From: Candidatus Eiseniibacteriota bacterium
GTDB taxonomy: Bacteria > Orphanbacterota > Orphanbacteria > Orphanbacterales > Orphanbacteraceae
Reading direction: 5' to 3'
Length of the DNA stretch: 64,000 nt
NCBI GenBank assembly: GCA_029262235.1
Contig: JAJCZU010000010.1
Coordinates: forward strand, 57,011 to 121,010
The notes beneath the pieces were generated by a model that ran no database searches, was not told where the DNA came from, and saw nothing but the letters and a program-made list of their open reading frames with translations. Each line of letters starts with the position of its first letter. Within the stretch, counting starts at the first letter, position 1. Shown piece after piece: positions 45,879-54,609 of the stretch. The translations under genes and the position numbers were made by a program.

Positions 45879-47627
45879 TCAGAACCAACCCAGCTTGTCG
45901 AGTATTTCTTCTCTGTATCGAGTCGCCGTGTCTACAAAGCGATCGTACGAGCCGGAGAACATTCCAGCCACCAAAGGTGGCCAACTCTCTTTCATCTTTC
46001 CGGCTTCAACAAGTAGATCATTATAGGGATTTCGTTCCTCCCTAAGACTTGAGTACTTCCACGCAAACCGTCCCGGTGGACCCCAGAGGCTCATGCGCTT
46101 ATCCTTGGTAAGGTCCGCATAAGTCAACGCCAGTAGAATCTCAAGACGGTCATACAAACGCTCATAGTCCAACCCCAAGAACAGCAGGTCCTCCACTCCC
46201 GGTTGCACAACCTTGAACAGATATTCACTCCTCGCAACCTTGTGTCGCTCATGCCCAGGCAACATATTGAAGGCTCTCGCCCGGTTCGCATCGAGCATCC
46301 CACGAACCGCCGGAAACACAATAGGAACCGTTCCTTCGCCGCTCCGCTCGTCCCCAACGGGTGCCTCTAGAATGCAGCGAAGGTTCTCGTAATTCTCAGC
46401 GCTCAAGGCAGCGATTCCTGCCGAATACAAGAGAAACGTCGCAGGGTACCACCGTAACCCAAGCAACAGAACCGACCCCCCAGTGGGCGCATGTGCATCA
46501 GGTAGGCGCGAGAACACCTGGCTGAGTGTTCCCCTGTGCTCGGCCTCTCCCCACCTGGATAGCAGGATGACTGCCACATTTAGCCGCGACACAATTGCTT
46601 CGTATTTCCTCAGTCTACCCCCAATCTCACCGTCATCAACTGTTACTCCCTGTACGGGAAACTCCTTTGGGTTCGTTAATGTCAAGACTTGTCGTGTTTC
46701 CTCAATAACCTTATCAAACAAACTGATTCGAGCGCTGGAGTCTGCAAGCATTGCTTTTAGTGAGCCTACCTCCGAATCATCGAGCGCATCTACTTGCTCT
46801 CGTTCGACTGTCGTGGACTCAACAAGAATGTCAACGTCAGTGCCGTCCGTCCCTTCCAGTCGGGGCAACTCAGAGTCATTCAATATCATGTCACCATCTC
46901 CATCTAGCAGACCGTAATGCGGAGTCTGGTTTGAATCTAGATCCCGAGCAACATTCTGATAGACATACGACATTACCAAGCTAGCCGTAATCAATCCGTC
47001 GGGGGTTGTCGCGGCACCATCCATTGCATCCAGTAGGTGCCCGGTGAACACGGAGTGGCCTGGCCTGGGACCGCCCGCGTCCGAAACCACTTCATCTGCC
47101 TTTCCTGCCGTTATCACTTGCCGAGAATGACGTCGAAGCATGTCCTTTGCAAATCGCCAACCGCTTCTAGCGGTCCTAGGAACGGCCAACCCCCCGTAGC
47201 AAGCGTCCATAATGAACAGAAGGTGCTTCGCTCGTACAAGGTCTGCGTTGCGTGTCAGGTCATCCCACCGCAGGAGCGTGTTTAGATCACTCGTATCCCC
47301 TTCGTATGGAACGAGGAACCCGACAGCCGCCCTATGGCTCTCCGCGGTGTGACCATGACCGGCAAAGAAAACCACCACCCGATCGTCCGCGCCGACCTCC
47401 TCTAACGTAAACGACATGAACTCCTTCTTAATAGAAAGTGCTGTCGCCTGCTCATCTAGCAGAATTCGAACATTCTCTTGAGGGAAGTGAAACCTCTCCG
47501 TAAGAGCCAGCGCGACCTTCTCCGCATCATTGCATGCATAGCTGAGCGGCGAGGCGTGCAGGTACTTGTTGATTCCAATAACCAAAGCCCTGCTTCCATC
47601 GTAGCTATCCTTGTACACCTTCGACAA
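45879..47627 (-). CDS. Caspase-family (C14) protein with an uncharacterised C-terminal domain
   Basis: A 582-residue cytoplasmic protein. Residues 10-240 are a caspase/metacaspase p20-like domain: LVIGINKYLHASPLSYACNDA, catalytic His in VVFFAGHGH, catalytic Cys in LFIMDACYGGLAV. Residues about 280-582 are a separate all-alpha or mixed region (SRLNVAVILLSRWGEAEH, RWYPATFLLYSAGIAALS, LGLDYERLYDRLEILLALTYADL) without a family I know. It has no signal peptide, so an intracellular death or defence effector is possible. Base composition is markedly less GC-rich than its neighbours. The TTG start has GGAGG six bases upstream. Confidence 0.87.
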   Translation of the reverse strand: MSKVYKDSYDGSRALVIGINKYLHASPLSYACNDAEKVALALTERFHFPQENVRILLDEQATALSIKKEFMSFTLEEVGADDRVVVFFAGHGHTAESHRAAVGFLVPYEGDTSDLNTLLRWDDLTRNADLVRAKHLLFIMDACYGGLAVPRTARSGWRFAKDMLRRHSRQVITAGKADEVVSDAGGPRPGHSVFTGHLLDAMDGAATTPDGLITASLVMSYVYQNVARDLDSNQTPHYGLLDGDGDMILNDSELPRLEGTDGTDVDILVESTTVEREQVDALDDSEVGSLKAMLADSSARISLFDKVIEETRQVLTLTNPKEFPVQGVTVDDGEIGGRLRKYEAIVSRLNVAVILLSRWGEAEHRGTLSQVFSRLPDAHAPTGGSVLLLGLRWYPATFLLYSAGIAALSAENYENLRCILEAPVGDERSGEGTVPIVFPAVRGMLDANRARAFNMLPGHERHKVARSEYLFKVVQPGVEDLLFLGLDYERLYDRLEILLALTYADLTKDKRMSLWGPPGRFAWKYSSLREERNPYNDLLVEAGKMKESWPPLVAGMFSGSYDRFVDTATRYREEILDKLGWF

Positions 47628-47689
47628 TTAGGTCCTCCAGGCTGGCCACACCGGGCCTGTGATGGGTGTACTCCCCCCTCCGCCCCCCC

Positions 47690-48196
47690 TTACGCGCCCG
47701 CCTCGCCGAACGCCGCCACGTAGTGTGCGGTCGCCCGCACGTCGCGCAGGCACTTCTCGCGCAGCTCGAGCACCATGAACTCGCGCGTTACGCCGTACTC
47801 GTTTCCGATGTGCGTCTCGCGGAAGCCGAACCGCTCGTAATAGCCGGGGTCGCCGAGCAGAAAGATCGCGTCGGCTTCGAGTGTGCGCGACTCTTCGATT
47901 GCGGCGTGCATGAGCGACGAACCGACGCCCGCACGCTGATACTCGGGGGCGACGGAAATCGGGCCCAGCCCGAAGAGGCGAAGGGGGGCGGGCCAGGCGG
48001 GCTTCAGTATGATCGGCGTCAGAAGCGCCTGGCCGATGATCTCGTCGTCGCGTTCGGCAACGAGCGAAAGAACGGCTTCCCCACGCGCGCGAACGAGCTG
48101 CACGAGTTTCACCTCATCCATGCTCCCGAACGCGGCGAGAATCACGGAGTCGATGCGCGCGGAGTCCCGGGGGCGTTCGTGTCGAATCGCGTTCAT
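47690..48196 (-). CDS. GNAT N-acetyltransferase (YhbS-like)
   Basis: A 168-residue acetyltransferase with a classical GNAT fold: SLVAERDDEIIGQALLTPI, the acetyl-CoA-binding VAPEYQRAGVGSSLMHAA, and the YhbS-type ADAIFLLGDPGYYERFGF. It probably acetylates small molecules or protein N-termini. It is the last gene of a minus-strand run starting at 52774. Gap to the M61 gene is 43 bp. Confidence 0.88.
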   Translation of the reverse strand: MNAIRHERPRDSARIDSVILAAFGSMDEVKLVQLVRARGEAVLSLVAERDDEIIGQALLTPIILKPAWPAPLRLFGLGPISVAPEYQRAGVGSSLMHAAIEESRTLEADAIFLLGDPGYYERFGFRETHIGNEYGVTREFMVLELREKCLRDVRATAHYVAAFGEAGA

Positions 48197-48239
48197 GCGG
48201 AGTCCCTCGCAGTCGCATCCTCGATGCCCGCCGGTTGCG

Positions 48240-50147
48240 CTACTTCGTACGCGGCTTCAATATCTCGCTCAGCCAGTCGGTCTTGGACTCGTCGCGTTCG
48301 AGCGCATAGTAGCGGAGGCCGTCGCCGTACGTGACCGTGACATTGCGGAGACGTTCGGCTTCGTCGACGAGCAGCTCGAAGCGACCGCTCGCGGGCGTGC
48401 CTTTGATCGCGTCGATCAGCCGGTCGCTCGCAAAGCGTCGGCCGTCGACACCGAGAATGACCATGTCTTTCAGCAGCCCCGCGCGATCCGCCGCGCTCCC
48501 GGGCACGATCGAACCGATCTTTCCCTCTTTGTCGACCGTAAAGCCGACCGAATCATAGAGACGACTGTACTTGTAAATCTTCTCGATCGTTTTCACGAGC
48601 AGCGACGGCTTGTCCGTCCATCCGAGCTTCCACCCGGCGCGCTCGATCCCTTCCGGCAGTTTTTCGCCGGACACCCGGTCGACACGTTCGGCGATCAGGG
48701 CCGCCCAGTCGAACGGCGCGAGATCGTTCAGAATCGCGACGATCTCCGCACGATCGAAGCCGACAGCGTGCGCGTTCGGATCGCCGTGCGTGAAAAACCG
48801 CGCGCAGAAATCATCGAGAGTCTTCGCGCCGTTCGTCATTTCGCGAAGGCGCGCATCGATCTCGAGCCAGATATAGGCGCCCTCGTTGTAGTAGTCCTGC
48901 CCGCGCCGGAGCCACGTCCAGTAGGTCGAACCGCCTCGCAGGATCCAGCCGGAACTCGCCGTGTCGTACAGGGGCCGCCAGGCACGCCCTTTCTGGTGAA
49001 TCAGCGTCGCCATGCCATACGCGAACTCACTGCGCGTGATCTCGGGCTCGCGAAAGCCCGCGCGACACGTCAGGAGCCGGTCGAGATAGTCATCGAGCCC
49101 TTCGTAAACCCAGAGCTCGCCCGTCTCTTTCGGTTCCTGATAGTCCCGCGTGATCATGCCGGCCGGCCGCCGGTATTTCCCGCACCACGCGTGCACCACC
49201 TCATGCGGAAGCAGCGTCTCGATTCCGGTCTCGATCCACGCCTTGTCGAGAAACGTGTCGGCCTTGTCCGAATTCAAACTCGAGTTGCGATGCTCGATCC
49301 CCAGGCTGTGATGATCCGAAAGCGAAAGGAGAAAGTGGTAATCGGCGAAGTGCGTGCGCGTAAAGAGGGCTTCTGTTTCGAGGCAGAGTTTGCGGATCGG
49401 GGCGATCAACGAGTCATTGTCGTCAGGAATCGACTCGGCCTCGTCCGCGGAAACGTGCAGGTACCAGTGCGCGTTCTTCGTGTTCGCGAGCTCGATCGTT
49501 TTCAGCCAGCGACCGGCAATCAGCGGTTTGTCGATGTAGTCTTCGAACGTCACCGTCTCGAATACCAGCGTATCGCCGTTCGCTTTCCGTCCGCGTTCGT
49601 CGCGGCTCTCTTTCAGCGCGGTTCCGTGCTTCCAGCCGTCGGGCAGCAGAAAGCGCGGGCGCACTTCGATCTCCTGCACGGACGGTCCCTCGGGATAGAC
49701 CACGACCGTGTTTGCGTTGATCACGCCCTGGTTCGGATACCCGAAGCTGTCGATGCTGCGTGAGTTCGTCGAAGGCTGGTTCGTAATATAGGAGAGTGAA
49801 ATTGTATAGCGGCCGGCTGCCGGCGCGTCGATGAAGAAGCGGAACGGGTCGGACCAGTCGCGTTCCCACGGAACGACCTCACCGGCCGCGCTTCGCACTT
49901 CGAACCCGGCCACGTTTTCGACCGGTCCGCGCGGACCGTGAATGCCGGGCACCCACTTGACGTAGAGAACGGCGGAACGCCCCGCGGGCAGCTCCAGGGT
50001 CGTCCGGCCGTGCAGAAGGCGCCGCGGAAGCTCGCGCCCGTCGATCAGAACGTCGATCACGGGGGCGGCCGAAGCGTGGCGGACGGGGACGAACGTCGCG
50101 AGGGCGATCAGGAGTACGGCGATAGAGGCCAGGCTGATTCGATTCAT
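48240..50147 (-). CDS. M61-family glycyl aminopeptidase with PDZ domain, exported
   Basis: A 635-residue metallopeptidase. The signal peptide (LASIAVLLIALATFVPVRHASA) is followed by the beta-rich M61 N-terminal domain, then the zinc site HEVVHAW (HExxH) near residue 340, with YYNEGAYIWLEIDARLREM in the helical part, and a PDZ domain at about residues 530-610 (VGFTVDKEGKIGSIVPGSAADRAGLLK, GVDGRRF). It probably trims glycine-ended peptides in the periplasm. Met13 of the longer frame is the start, where the signal peptide begins. Confidence 0.9.
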   Translation of the reverse strand: MNRISLASIAVLLIALATFVPVRHASAAPVIDVLIDGRELPRRLLHGRTTLELPAGRSAVLYVKWVPGIHGPRGPVENVAGFEVRSAAGEVVPWERDWSDPFRFFIDAPAAGRYTISLSYITNQPSTNSRSIDSFGYPNQGVINANTVVVYPEGPSVQEIEVRPRFLLPDGWKHGTALKESRDERGRKANGDTLVFETVTFEDYIDKPLIAGRWLKTIELANTKNAHWYLHVSADEAESIPDDNDSLIAPIRKLCLETEALFTRTHFADYHFLLSLSDHHSLGIEHRNSSLNSDKADTFLDKAWIETGIETLLPHEVVHAWCGKYRRPAGMITRDYQEPKETGELWVYEGLDDYLDRLLTCRAGFREPEITRSEFAYGMATLIHQKGRAWRPLYDTASSGWILRGGSTYWTWLRRGQDYYNEGAYIWLEIDARLREMTNGAKTLDDFCARFFTHGDPNAHAVGFDRAEIVAILNDLAPFDWAALIAERVDRVSGEKLPEGIERAGWKLGWTDKPSLLVKTIEKIYKYSRLYDSVGFTVDKEGKIGSIVPGSAADRAGLLKDMVILGVDGRRFASDRLIDAIKGTPASGRFELLVDEAERLRNVTVTYGDGLRYYALERDESKTDWLSEILKPRTK

Positions 50148-50214
50148 GGGGTCGAGCATAGCGGGAATCGAAGTCGATGACAATGCAGGGACTCGATCGC
50201 GCTCCTGCGCGCTG

Positions 50215-50955
50215 TCAGCGCCCCCCGTAGAGCGCCCCGCGCCGGCCGAACTTCTGCAGCAGGCGCAGAATTTCGACGTAAAGCCAGATCAGCGTGATCA
50301 GAAACCCGAACGCCGCATACCACTCGAGGTACTTCGGACTCTTTTTCGTACGAACGGTGCGCTCGATGAAATCGAAGTCGAGAACCAGGTTCAGCGCCGC
50401 CATGGTCGCGGTGAAAAGCGAGATGCCGATTCCGATCGGCGTCGCGTCGTGCAGGAACGGCACGCGAATCCCGAAGAACGAAAGCACGAAGTTGATGAGA
50501 TAAACGATGAAGATCGCGCCCGTGATCGAAAGCACGGTGACGCGAAAGCGATGCGTGGCGCGAATCCACTGCATGCGCCACGCAACGAGCATCACGAAGA
50601 GCACGGCCACGGTCAGAATCGCCGCGTGCCAGACGATTCCCGGGAACTGCGTTTCCGCGGCGAGCGAAATCGACCCGAGGATCGCTCCTTTGCACAGCGC
50701 GTAAACGGGAGTCAGGAACGGTGCGAGGTGCTGCTTCCAGACGATCAGAATCAGCAGCAGGAGCGTCACGATGCCGAGCGGCATGAAAATCGTGGCCGGA
50801 ATCGCGCGGAGCCACGACACGTAGGCAGCAATCAGCGTGAGCACAACGGAGATCGTGGTTTTCGCGAGCGTGCCTTCGAGCGTCATCGCGCGCTTCGATG
50901 CCCCGGGATCGCTCGGGAACGAGGACTCGCGGAAGACGGGATTGCCGGGATTCAT
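50215..50955 (-). CDS. Bax inhibitor-1/YccA family membrane protein
   Basis: A 246-residue, seven-helix BI-1 relative (YccA/YbhL type), proposed to be a pH-sensitive calcium leak channel or modulator of membrane proteases. Family features: the opening MNPGNPVFRESSF, hydrophobic segments (TTISVVLTLIAAYVSWL, IVTLLLLILIV), SLFTATMAALNLVLDFDFIERTV near the end and a final helix GFLITLIWLYVEILRLL. I start at the second in-frame Met because the family begins with this motif. Between M61 and ferrochelatase genes. Confidence 0.9.
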   Translation of the reverse strand: MNPGNPVFRESSFPSDPGASKRAMTLEGTLAKTTISVVLTLIAAYVSWLRAIPATIFMPLGIVTLLLLILIVWKQHLAPFLTPVYALCKGAILGSISLAAETQFPGIVWHAAILTVAVLFVMLVAWRMQWIRATHRFRVTVLSITGAIFIVYLINFVLSFFGIRVPFLHDATPIGIGISLFTATMAALNLVLDFDFIERTVRTKKSPKYLEWYAAFGFLITLIWLYVEILRLLQKFGRRGALYGGR

Positions 50956-51013
50956 GCCGGGCGCGCCAGCGTGGTCGCCTGTGCCGCGTGTAACGAGCGT
51001 GCCTGTGCAGGCA

Positions 51014-52141
51014 TCACGCCCCCGCCCTGGCGACGTCGTTCTTCGCGACACGTTTCTTCTCGACGCGCACGGGGCACGCCACCACGCAGTCCATCGCGGA
51101 CGTGCGCTTCGCCGTTTCAAGCCACGAGCCGAGTTCTTTCTCGATCAGCTGCGTCATTCCGTCAAGCCACACAGGATGATCGTTCAGGCACGGGATGAGT
51201 TCGAGATGTTCCCCGCCGCGTTCCTCGAAGTCTTCGCGCGCTTCGTTCCCGATTTCATCGAGCGTCTCGAGACAGTCGGCCGTGAACCCGGGGCACGCGA
51301 CGGCGATGCGCTTCACGCCGGACTCCGCGAGCGCGTTGATCGTTTCGTCGGTGTACGGCACGAGCCAGGGGTCTTTCCCGAAACGCGACTGATACGTATG
51401 AATGACGTTTTCCGCGGGCATGTTCAGCTTCGGGATCAGCTCGCGCGAAGTCTCCGTGCAATGGCAGCAGTAAACATCGCCCTTCTCGACATACTCTTCG
51501 GGAATGCCGTGATACGAAAAGACAAGCTTCTCGGGCGGCTCGCTCATCTTCGCGAGCGCCTCGTTTATCGTGGCGGCCAGCGCGTCCACATACTCCGCGT
51601 GCGCGTAGTACGGTTCGGCCACACGCAGGGTCGGCACGTTCCGGCGCTTCAGCATGTGTTTGAAAACGGCATCGTAATTCGTGGCAATCGTGGTTGCCGA
51701 ATACTGCGGATACATGTTGAACAGCAGAATCTTGCTGCACCCGCGCGCGATGAGATCGTCGACGGCGTCTTCGAGCGACGGCGCGCTGTATCGCATGCCG
51801 AACGCGACTTCGATCGTCGGGTGAAGGGTACGCACGCGCACGCTCATTTCTTCCGCGACGCGCTTCGTGAAGTGAAGAAGCGGCGACCCGTATTCGGGCG
51901 ACCAGATGCGCGCGTAGAGCGCCGCGGATCGCTTCGGCCTCACGGTAAGAATGATGCCGTTCAGGATCAGCCACCAGAGCCAGCGCGGCTTTTCGATGAT
52001 GCGCGGGTCGCCGAGAAAGCGTTTCAGATACGGGCGAAGCGCGCGCCCCGTGGGTTCTTCCGGCGTACCGAGCTGCGCGATCAGCACACCGATCTTGTCC
52101 TGGTTGCCGCGGCAACCGAATGATTCTTTTCGCAAAAACAA
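51014..52141 (-). CDS. hemH: Ferrochelatase
   Basis: A 375-residue enzyme of the last heme-biosynthesis step, inserting ferrous iron into a porphyrin. The opening GVLIAQLGTPEEPTGRALRPYLKRFLGD is diagnostic. The catalytic His is in VFSYHGIPEEYVEKGD and the second active-site Glu in CPGFTADCLETLDEI. The sequence has a cysteine-rich patch (DVYCCHCTETSRELIP), seen in some family members that bind an iron-sulfur cluster. It indicates heme use, hence respiratory cytochromes or similar. The start is a TTG; the gap to the upstream cysteine-cluster gene is 9 bp. Confidence 0.95.
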   Translation of the reverse strand: MFLRKESFGCRGNQDKIGVLIAQLGTPEEPTGRALRPYLKRFLGDPRIIEKPRWLWWLILNGIILTVRPKRSAALYARIWSPEYGSPLLHFTKRVAEEMSVRVRTLHPTIEVAFGMRYSAPSLEDAVDDLIARGCSKILLFNMYPQYSATTIATNYDAVFKHMLKRRNVPTLRVAEPYYAHAEYVDALAATINEALAKMSEPPEKLVFSYHGIPEEYVEKGDVYCCHCTETSRELIPKLNMPAENVIHTYQSRFGKDPWLVPYTDETINALAESGVKRIAVACPGFTADCLETLDEIGNEAREDFEERGGEHLELIPCLNDHPVWLDGMTQLIEKELGSWLETAKRTSAMDCVVACPVRVEKKRVAKNDVARAGA

Positions 52142-52150
52142 CCTCGAACG

Positions 52151-52774
52151 TTAAGCGGAAGGAAAATATTTCTTGTATAAATGATCTCGCTCATGCGCGG
52201 TCATTTCGTTCACCTTGCCGAGAAACCAGTGATCGAGTTCGCCGGGCGGAATTTCGAAGAACGCGTCGCCCAGACGATCGAGAAGATCCGCGAGATACTG
52301 CACGCGTCCGTATAGCGCGCGATTGTCCCCGTCGCCGAGTACGATCTCCCATGCCTGCATGGCGCGCACCTTCCAGTCGGCGAGCGGCTCTTCGATCCAG
52401 CAGGGCGCGAACGCCTCGTTTTTCACCTTCACGAGATCCGTGACCGCGCCCGTTGCTCCGTCGATCACGGGGCGGAACGGAAACGCGCGGCACGCGAACA
52501 TGCGGTGCGCCCGCACACAGCAGCATTCCGACTGTACCACCTGCACGTACCACGGTTTCGCGATCAGCGGAACACCGGGGTGGCGCGGCCCGAACAGTTC
52601 TTCCTCACCGGGAAGCAGGTATTTGACAGCCGCGCCGGTGCAGCAGAACGCGTCGCACGGAACCCCGCAGTCGCCTTCGGACATGCCGCGGTCGAGCAGA
52701 TCGTACACCTTCAGAAACTCGTCCCTTGCAAGCAATCGCACCCCCCCGACCGAAAAGCAATCCCGGATTGGCAT
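52151..52774 (-). CDS. YkgJ-type cysteine-cluster protein
   Basis: A 207-residue cytoplasmic protein with cysteines grouped as in the zinc/iron-chelating YkgJ class: GDCGVPCDAFCC, then SECCCVRAHRMFACRAFPFRP and a late FAPCWIEEPL. The family is thought to bind zinc or an FeS cluster, or to act as a maturation factor. It shares a transcript with hemH. It is divergent from the arginine deiminase gene, with only about 70 bp between starts. Confidence 0.85.
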   Translation of the reverse strand: MPIRDCFSVGGVRLLARDEFLKVYDLLDRGMSEGDCGVPCDAFCCTGAAVKYLLPGEEELFGPRHPGVPLIAKPWYVQVVQSECCCVRAHRMFACRAFPFRPVIDGATGAVTDLVKVKNEAFAPCWIEEPLADWKVRAMQAWEIVLGDGDNRALYGRVQYLADLLDRLGDAFFEIPPGELDHWFLGKVNEMTAHERDHLYKKYFPSA

Positions 52775-52847
52775 TTCCGGGCGCGCACCGATACACTCTC
52801 CTTATAGTAACTTTTCGCACCGATTCATCCACAGAGGTTTTCGCACC

Positions 52848-54062
52848 ATGTCATCGTTTCACGTTTCCTCGGAAGTCGGCCGTCTGCGCCGCGTTCTTCT
52901 GCACAAGCCGGACCTCTCGCTCCGGCGACTTACGCCCGCGAACTGCGACGAGTTCCTGTTCGACGACGTGCTCTGGGTGAAGCAGGCCAAGAGCGATCAC
53001 GAGAACTTCGTCGAAACGCTGACCGGGCGCGGCGTGGAGGTTCTCTTCTTCGGCGATCTTCTGCGCGAAACACTCGACATTCCCGAGGCGCGGGAATGGA
53101 TCCTCGATCGCCAGGTACACGAGCAGCGCTATGGCGTGTTTGCGGACAACCTGCACCGCTACCTCAAGGGACTCGATTCGCACGAGCTCGAGACCTACCT
53201 GACAGGCGGCCTGACCCGCGGCGAGCTCAAGCTCGAAACGAAGGGGCTTCCCGCGGCAATGCTTCGCGACAACGATTTCGTGCTGCCTCCGCTTCCGAAT
53301 CACCTGTTCATGCGCGATACGTCGTGCTGGATCTATGACGGCGTTTCGATCAACCCGATGAAAATGCCGGCGCGCCGGCGCGAGACCGTGCACCTGATCG
53401 GCGTTTACCGCCATCACCCGATGTTCGCAAGCGAGAAATTCCGCTGCTGGTACGGAAACGAAGAGAAGGACTACGGCCCGGCGACGATCGAGGGGGGCGA
53501 CGTGCTCGTAATCGGACGCGGCGCCGTGCTGATCGGAATGGGGGAGCGCACGACACCGCAGGCAGTCGAGATTCTCGCGCGCTCTCTGTTCGCCGCGAAG
53601 GCGGCTACGAAAGTCATCGCGGCGCGCATTCCGTCCGAGCGCGCGTACATGCACCTCGACACGGTGATGACCATGCTCGACGAGGAGACGTTCAGCATCT
53701 ATCCCGGCGTGGCCGACCATATCAACGCCTGGCTGATCGAACCGGACGAGAAGAACGATATCCGCGTTTCCCACGAAATGGATTTCTTCGAACTCCTCGC
53801 GCACGCGCTCGGCATTCCCGAGGTGAAGCTGCAGACGACAGGCGGCGACGACTATCAGGCGGAACGCGAGCAGTGGGATGACGGCAACAACGTGCTGGCG
53901 ATCGAGCCGGGCGTCGTGATCGCCTACGACCGCAATGACTACACGAATACGAAGCTGCGTAAATCGGGATTCGAAGTGCTTACGATTCCGAGCGCCGAGC
54001 TCGGACGCGGAAGAGGCGGGCCCCGCTGCATGAGCTGCCCGCTCGAAAGAGACGCGATCTAG
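52848..54062 (+). CDS. arcA: Arginine deiminase
   Basis: A 404-residue enzyme converting arginine to citrulline and ammonia, in the guanidino-modifying superfamily. Catalytic residues are visible: Asp in LFMRDTSCWI, Glu/Asp in IEGGDVLVIG, His in YMHLDTVMTML, Cys in RGGPRCMSCPLER. The opening SSFHVSSEVGRLRRVLLHKPDLSLRRLTP is typical. No ornithine carbamoyltransferase or carbamate kinase gene lies nearby, so it does not form an arc operon here. Lone ADIs can serve in acid resistance, arginine depletion or host interaction. The ATG at 52848 is where family similarity begins. Confidence 0.95.
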   Translation: MSSFHVSSEVGRLRRVLLHKPDLSLRRLTPANCDEFLFDDVLWVKQAKSDHENFVETLTGRGVEVLFFGDLLRETLDIPEAREWILDRQVHEQRYGVFADNLHRYLKGLDSHELETYLTGGLTRGELKLETKGLPAAMLRDNDFVLPPLPNHLFMRDTSCWIYDGVSINPMKMPARRRETVHLIGVYRHHPMFASEKFRCWYGNEEKDYGPATIEGGDVLVIGRGAVLIGMGERTTPQAVEILARSLFAAKAATKVIAARIPSERAYMHLDTVMTMLDEETFSIYPGVADHINAWLIEPDEKNDIRVSHEMDFFELLAHALGIPEVKLQTTGGDDYQAEREQWDDGNNVLAIEPGVVIAYDRNDYTNTKLRKSGFEVLTIPSAELGRGRGGPRCMSCPLERDAI

Positions 54063-54106
54063 CGAACGGCCCGGGCGGAATCAGGCGAAACGGTTGCTGC
54101 CGGCAC

Positions 54107-54142
54107 GAAAAAGCGGCCGCTCCCGGTTGGGAAACGGCCGCT
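54107..54142 (-). terminator. Rho-independent terminator for the 54167-54424 gene
   Basis: On the minus strand, arms AGCGGCCG / CGGCCGCT with an inner TCCC/GGGA pair are followed by TTTTT. It lies downstream of the small repeat-peptide gene and between it and the convergent arginine deiminase. Confidence 0.75.
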
Positions 54143-54166
54143 CAGGGAGCTGATTTTTCCGACCCA

Positions 54167-54424
54167 CTACGCACGAAGCACCCACAGAAGACCGGTGATG
54201 ATCGCGTTGTAGAAATTGTCCGAGCCGCCGCCGTAAGGGGCGTTCGTGCCTTCGCGCATTTCACCTTCGATTCCGTTTTCGATCAGAGCGTCGGAGCTCG
54301 GGAGATCGAATGCGCTCGAGTCTTCGCGCCGTTCGCCTTCCACTCCGTTTTCGATCAGGGCGTAGGCTGAGCTGTTGAGCAAAAGTGCCATGGCGAGTGC
54401 GGTGTACAGTGTTCTGGCTTTCAT
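54167..54424 (-). CDS. Small secreted protein with two 24-residue tandem repeats
   Basis: An 85-residue exported polypeptide. The signal peptide is residues 1-21 (LYTALAMALLLNSSAYA). Two direct repeats follow (residues 22-45 and 46-69): ALIENG(V/I)EGE(R/M)RE, each ending in a Ser/Asp- or Gly-rich part. The end NFYNAIITGLLWVLRA is hydrophobic and could touch or cross a membrane. No family is recognised. Own promoter region (inverted repeat at 54458-54481) and own terminator, so it is a single-gene unit. The AAGGAG Shine-Dalgarno is correctly placed. Confidence 0.7.
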   Translation of the reverse strand: MKARTLYTALAMALLLNSSAYALIENGVEGERREDSSAFDLPSSDALIENGIEGEMREGTNAPYGGGSDNFYNAIITGLLWVLRA

Positions 54425-54457
54425 CGGATTCTCCTTTCGGTCCTCTTGTCTTTGATG

Positions 54458-54481
54458 TCTGACCTTCGTTGTCTGGTCAGA
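54458..54481. promoter_or_regulatory. Inverted repeat upstream of the repeat-peptide gene (possible operator)
   Basis: Perfect 7-bp inverted repeat TCTGACC-(10)-GGTCAGA, about 35-57 bp upstream of the ATG at 54424. It is in the right place for a regulator site. No regulator gene is nearby. Confidence 0.35.
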
Positions 54482-54609
54482 TCAAACGGACGGGATTCCG
54501 AATTTTGACGGAGCTTGCGAAGAATCGAGGTCGACAGCGGCCGTGACTCGGCCCTGGGCGGGACAAACGGTTCAGGTGTAATCGATTAAGGATTCGAAGT
54601 TTTTTGCGG

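Noticed and set aside
52768..52808. Promoter TTGGCA / TATAGT upstream of arginine deiminase
   Set aside because: The spacer of 29 bp is far too long for a normal sigma-70 promoter.
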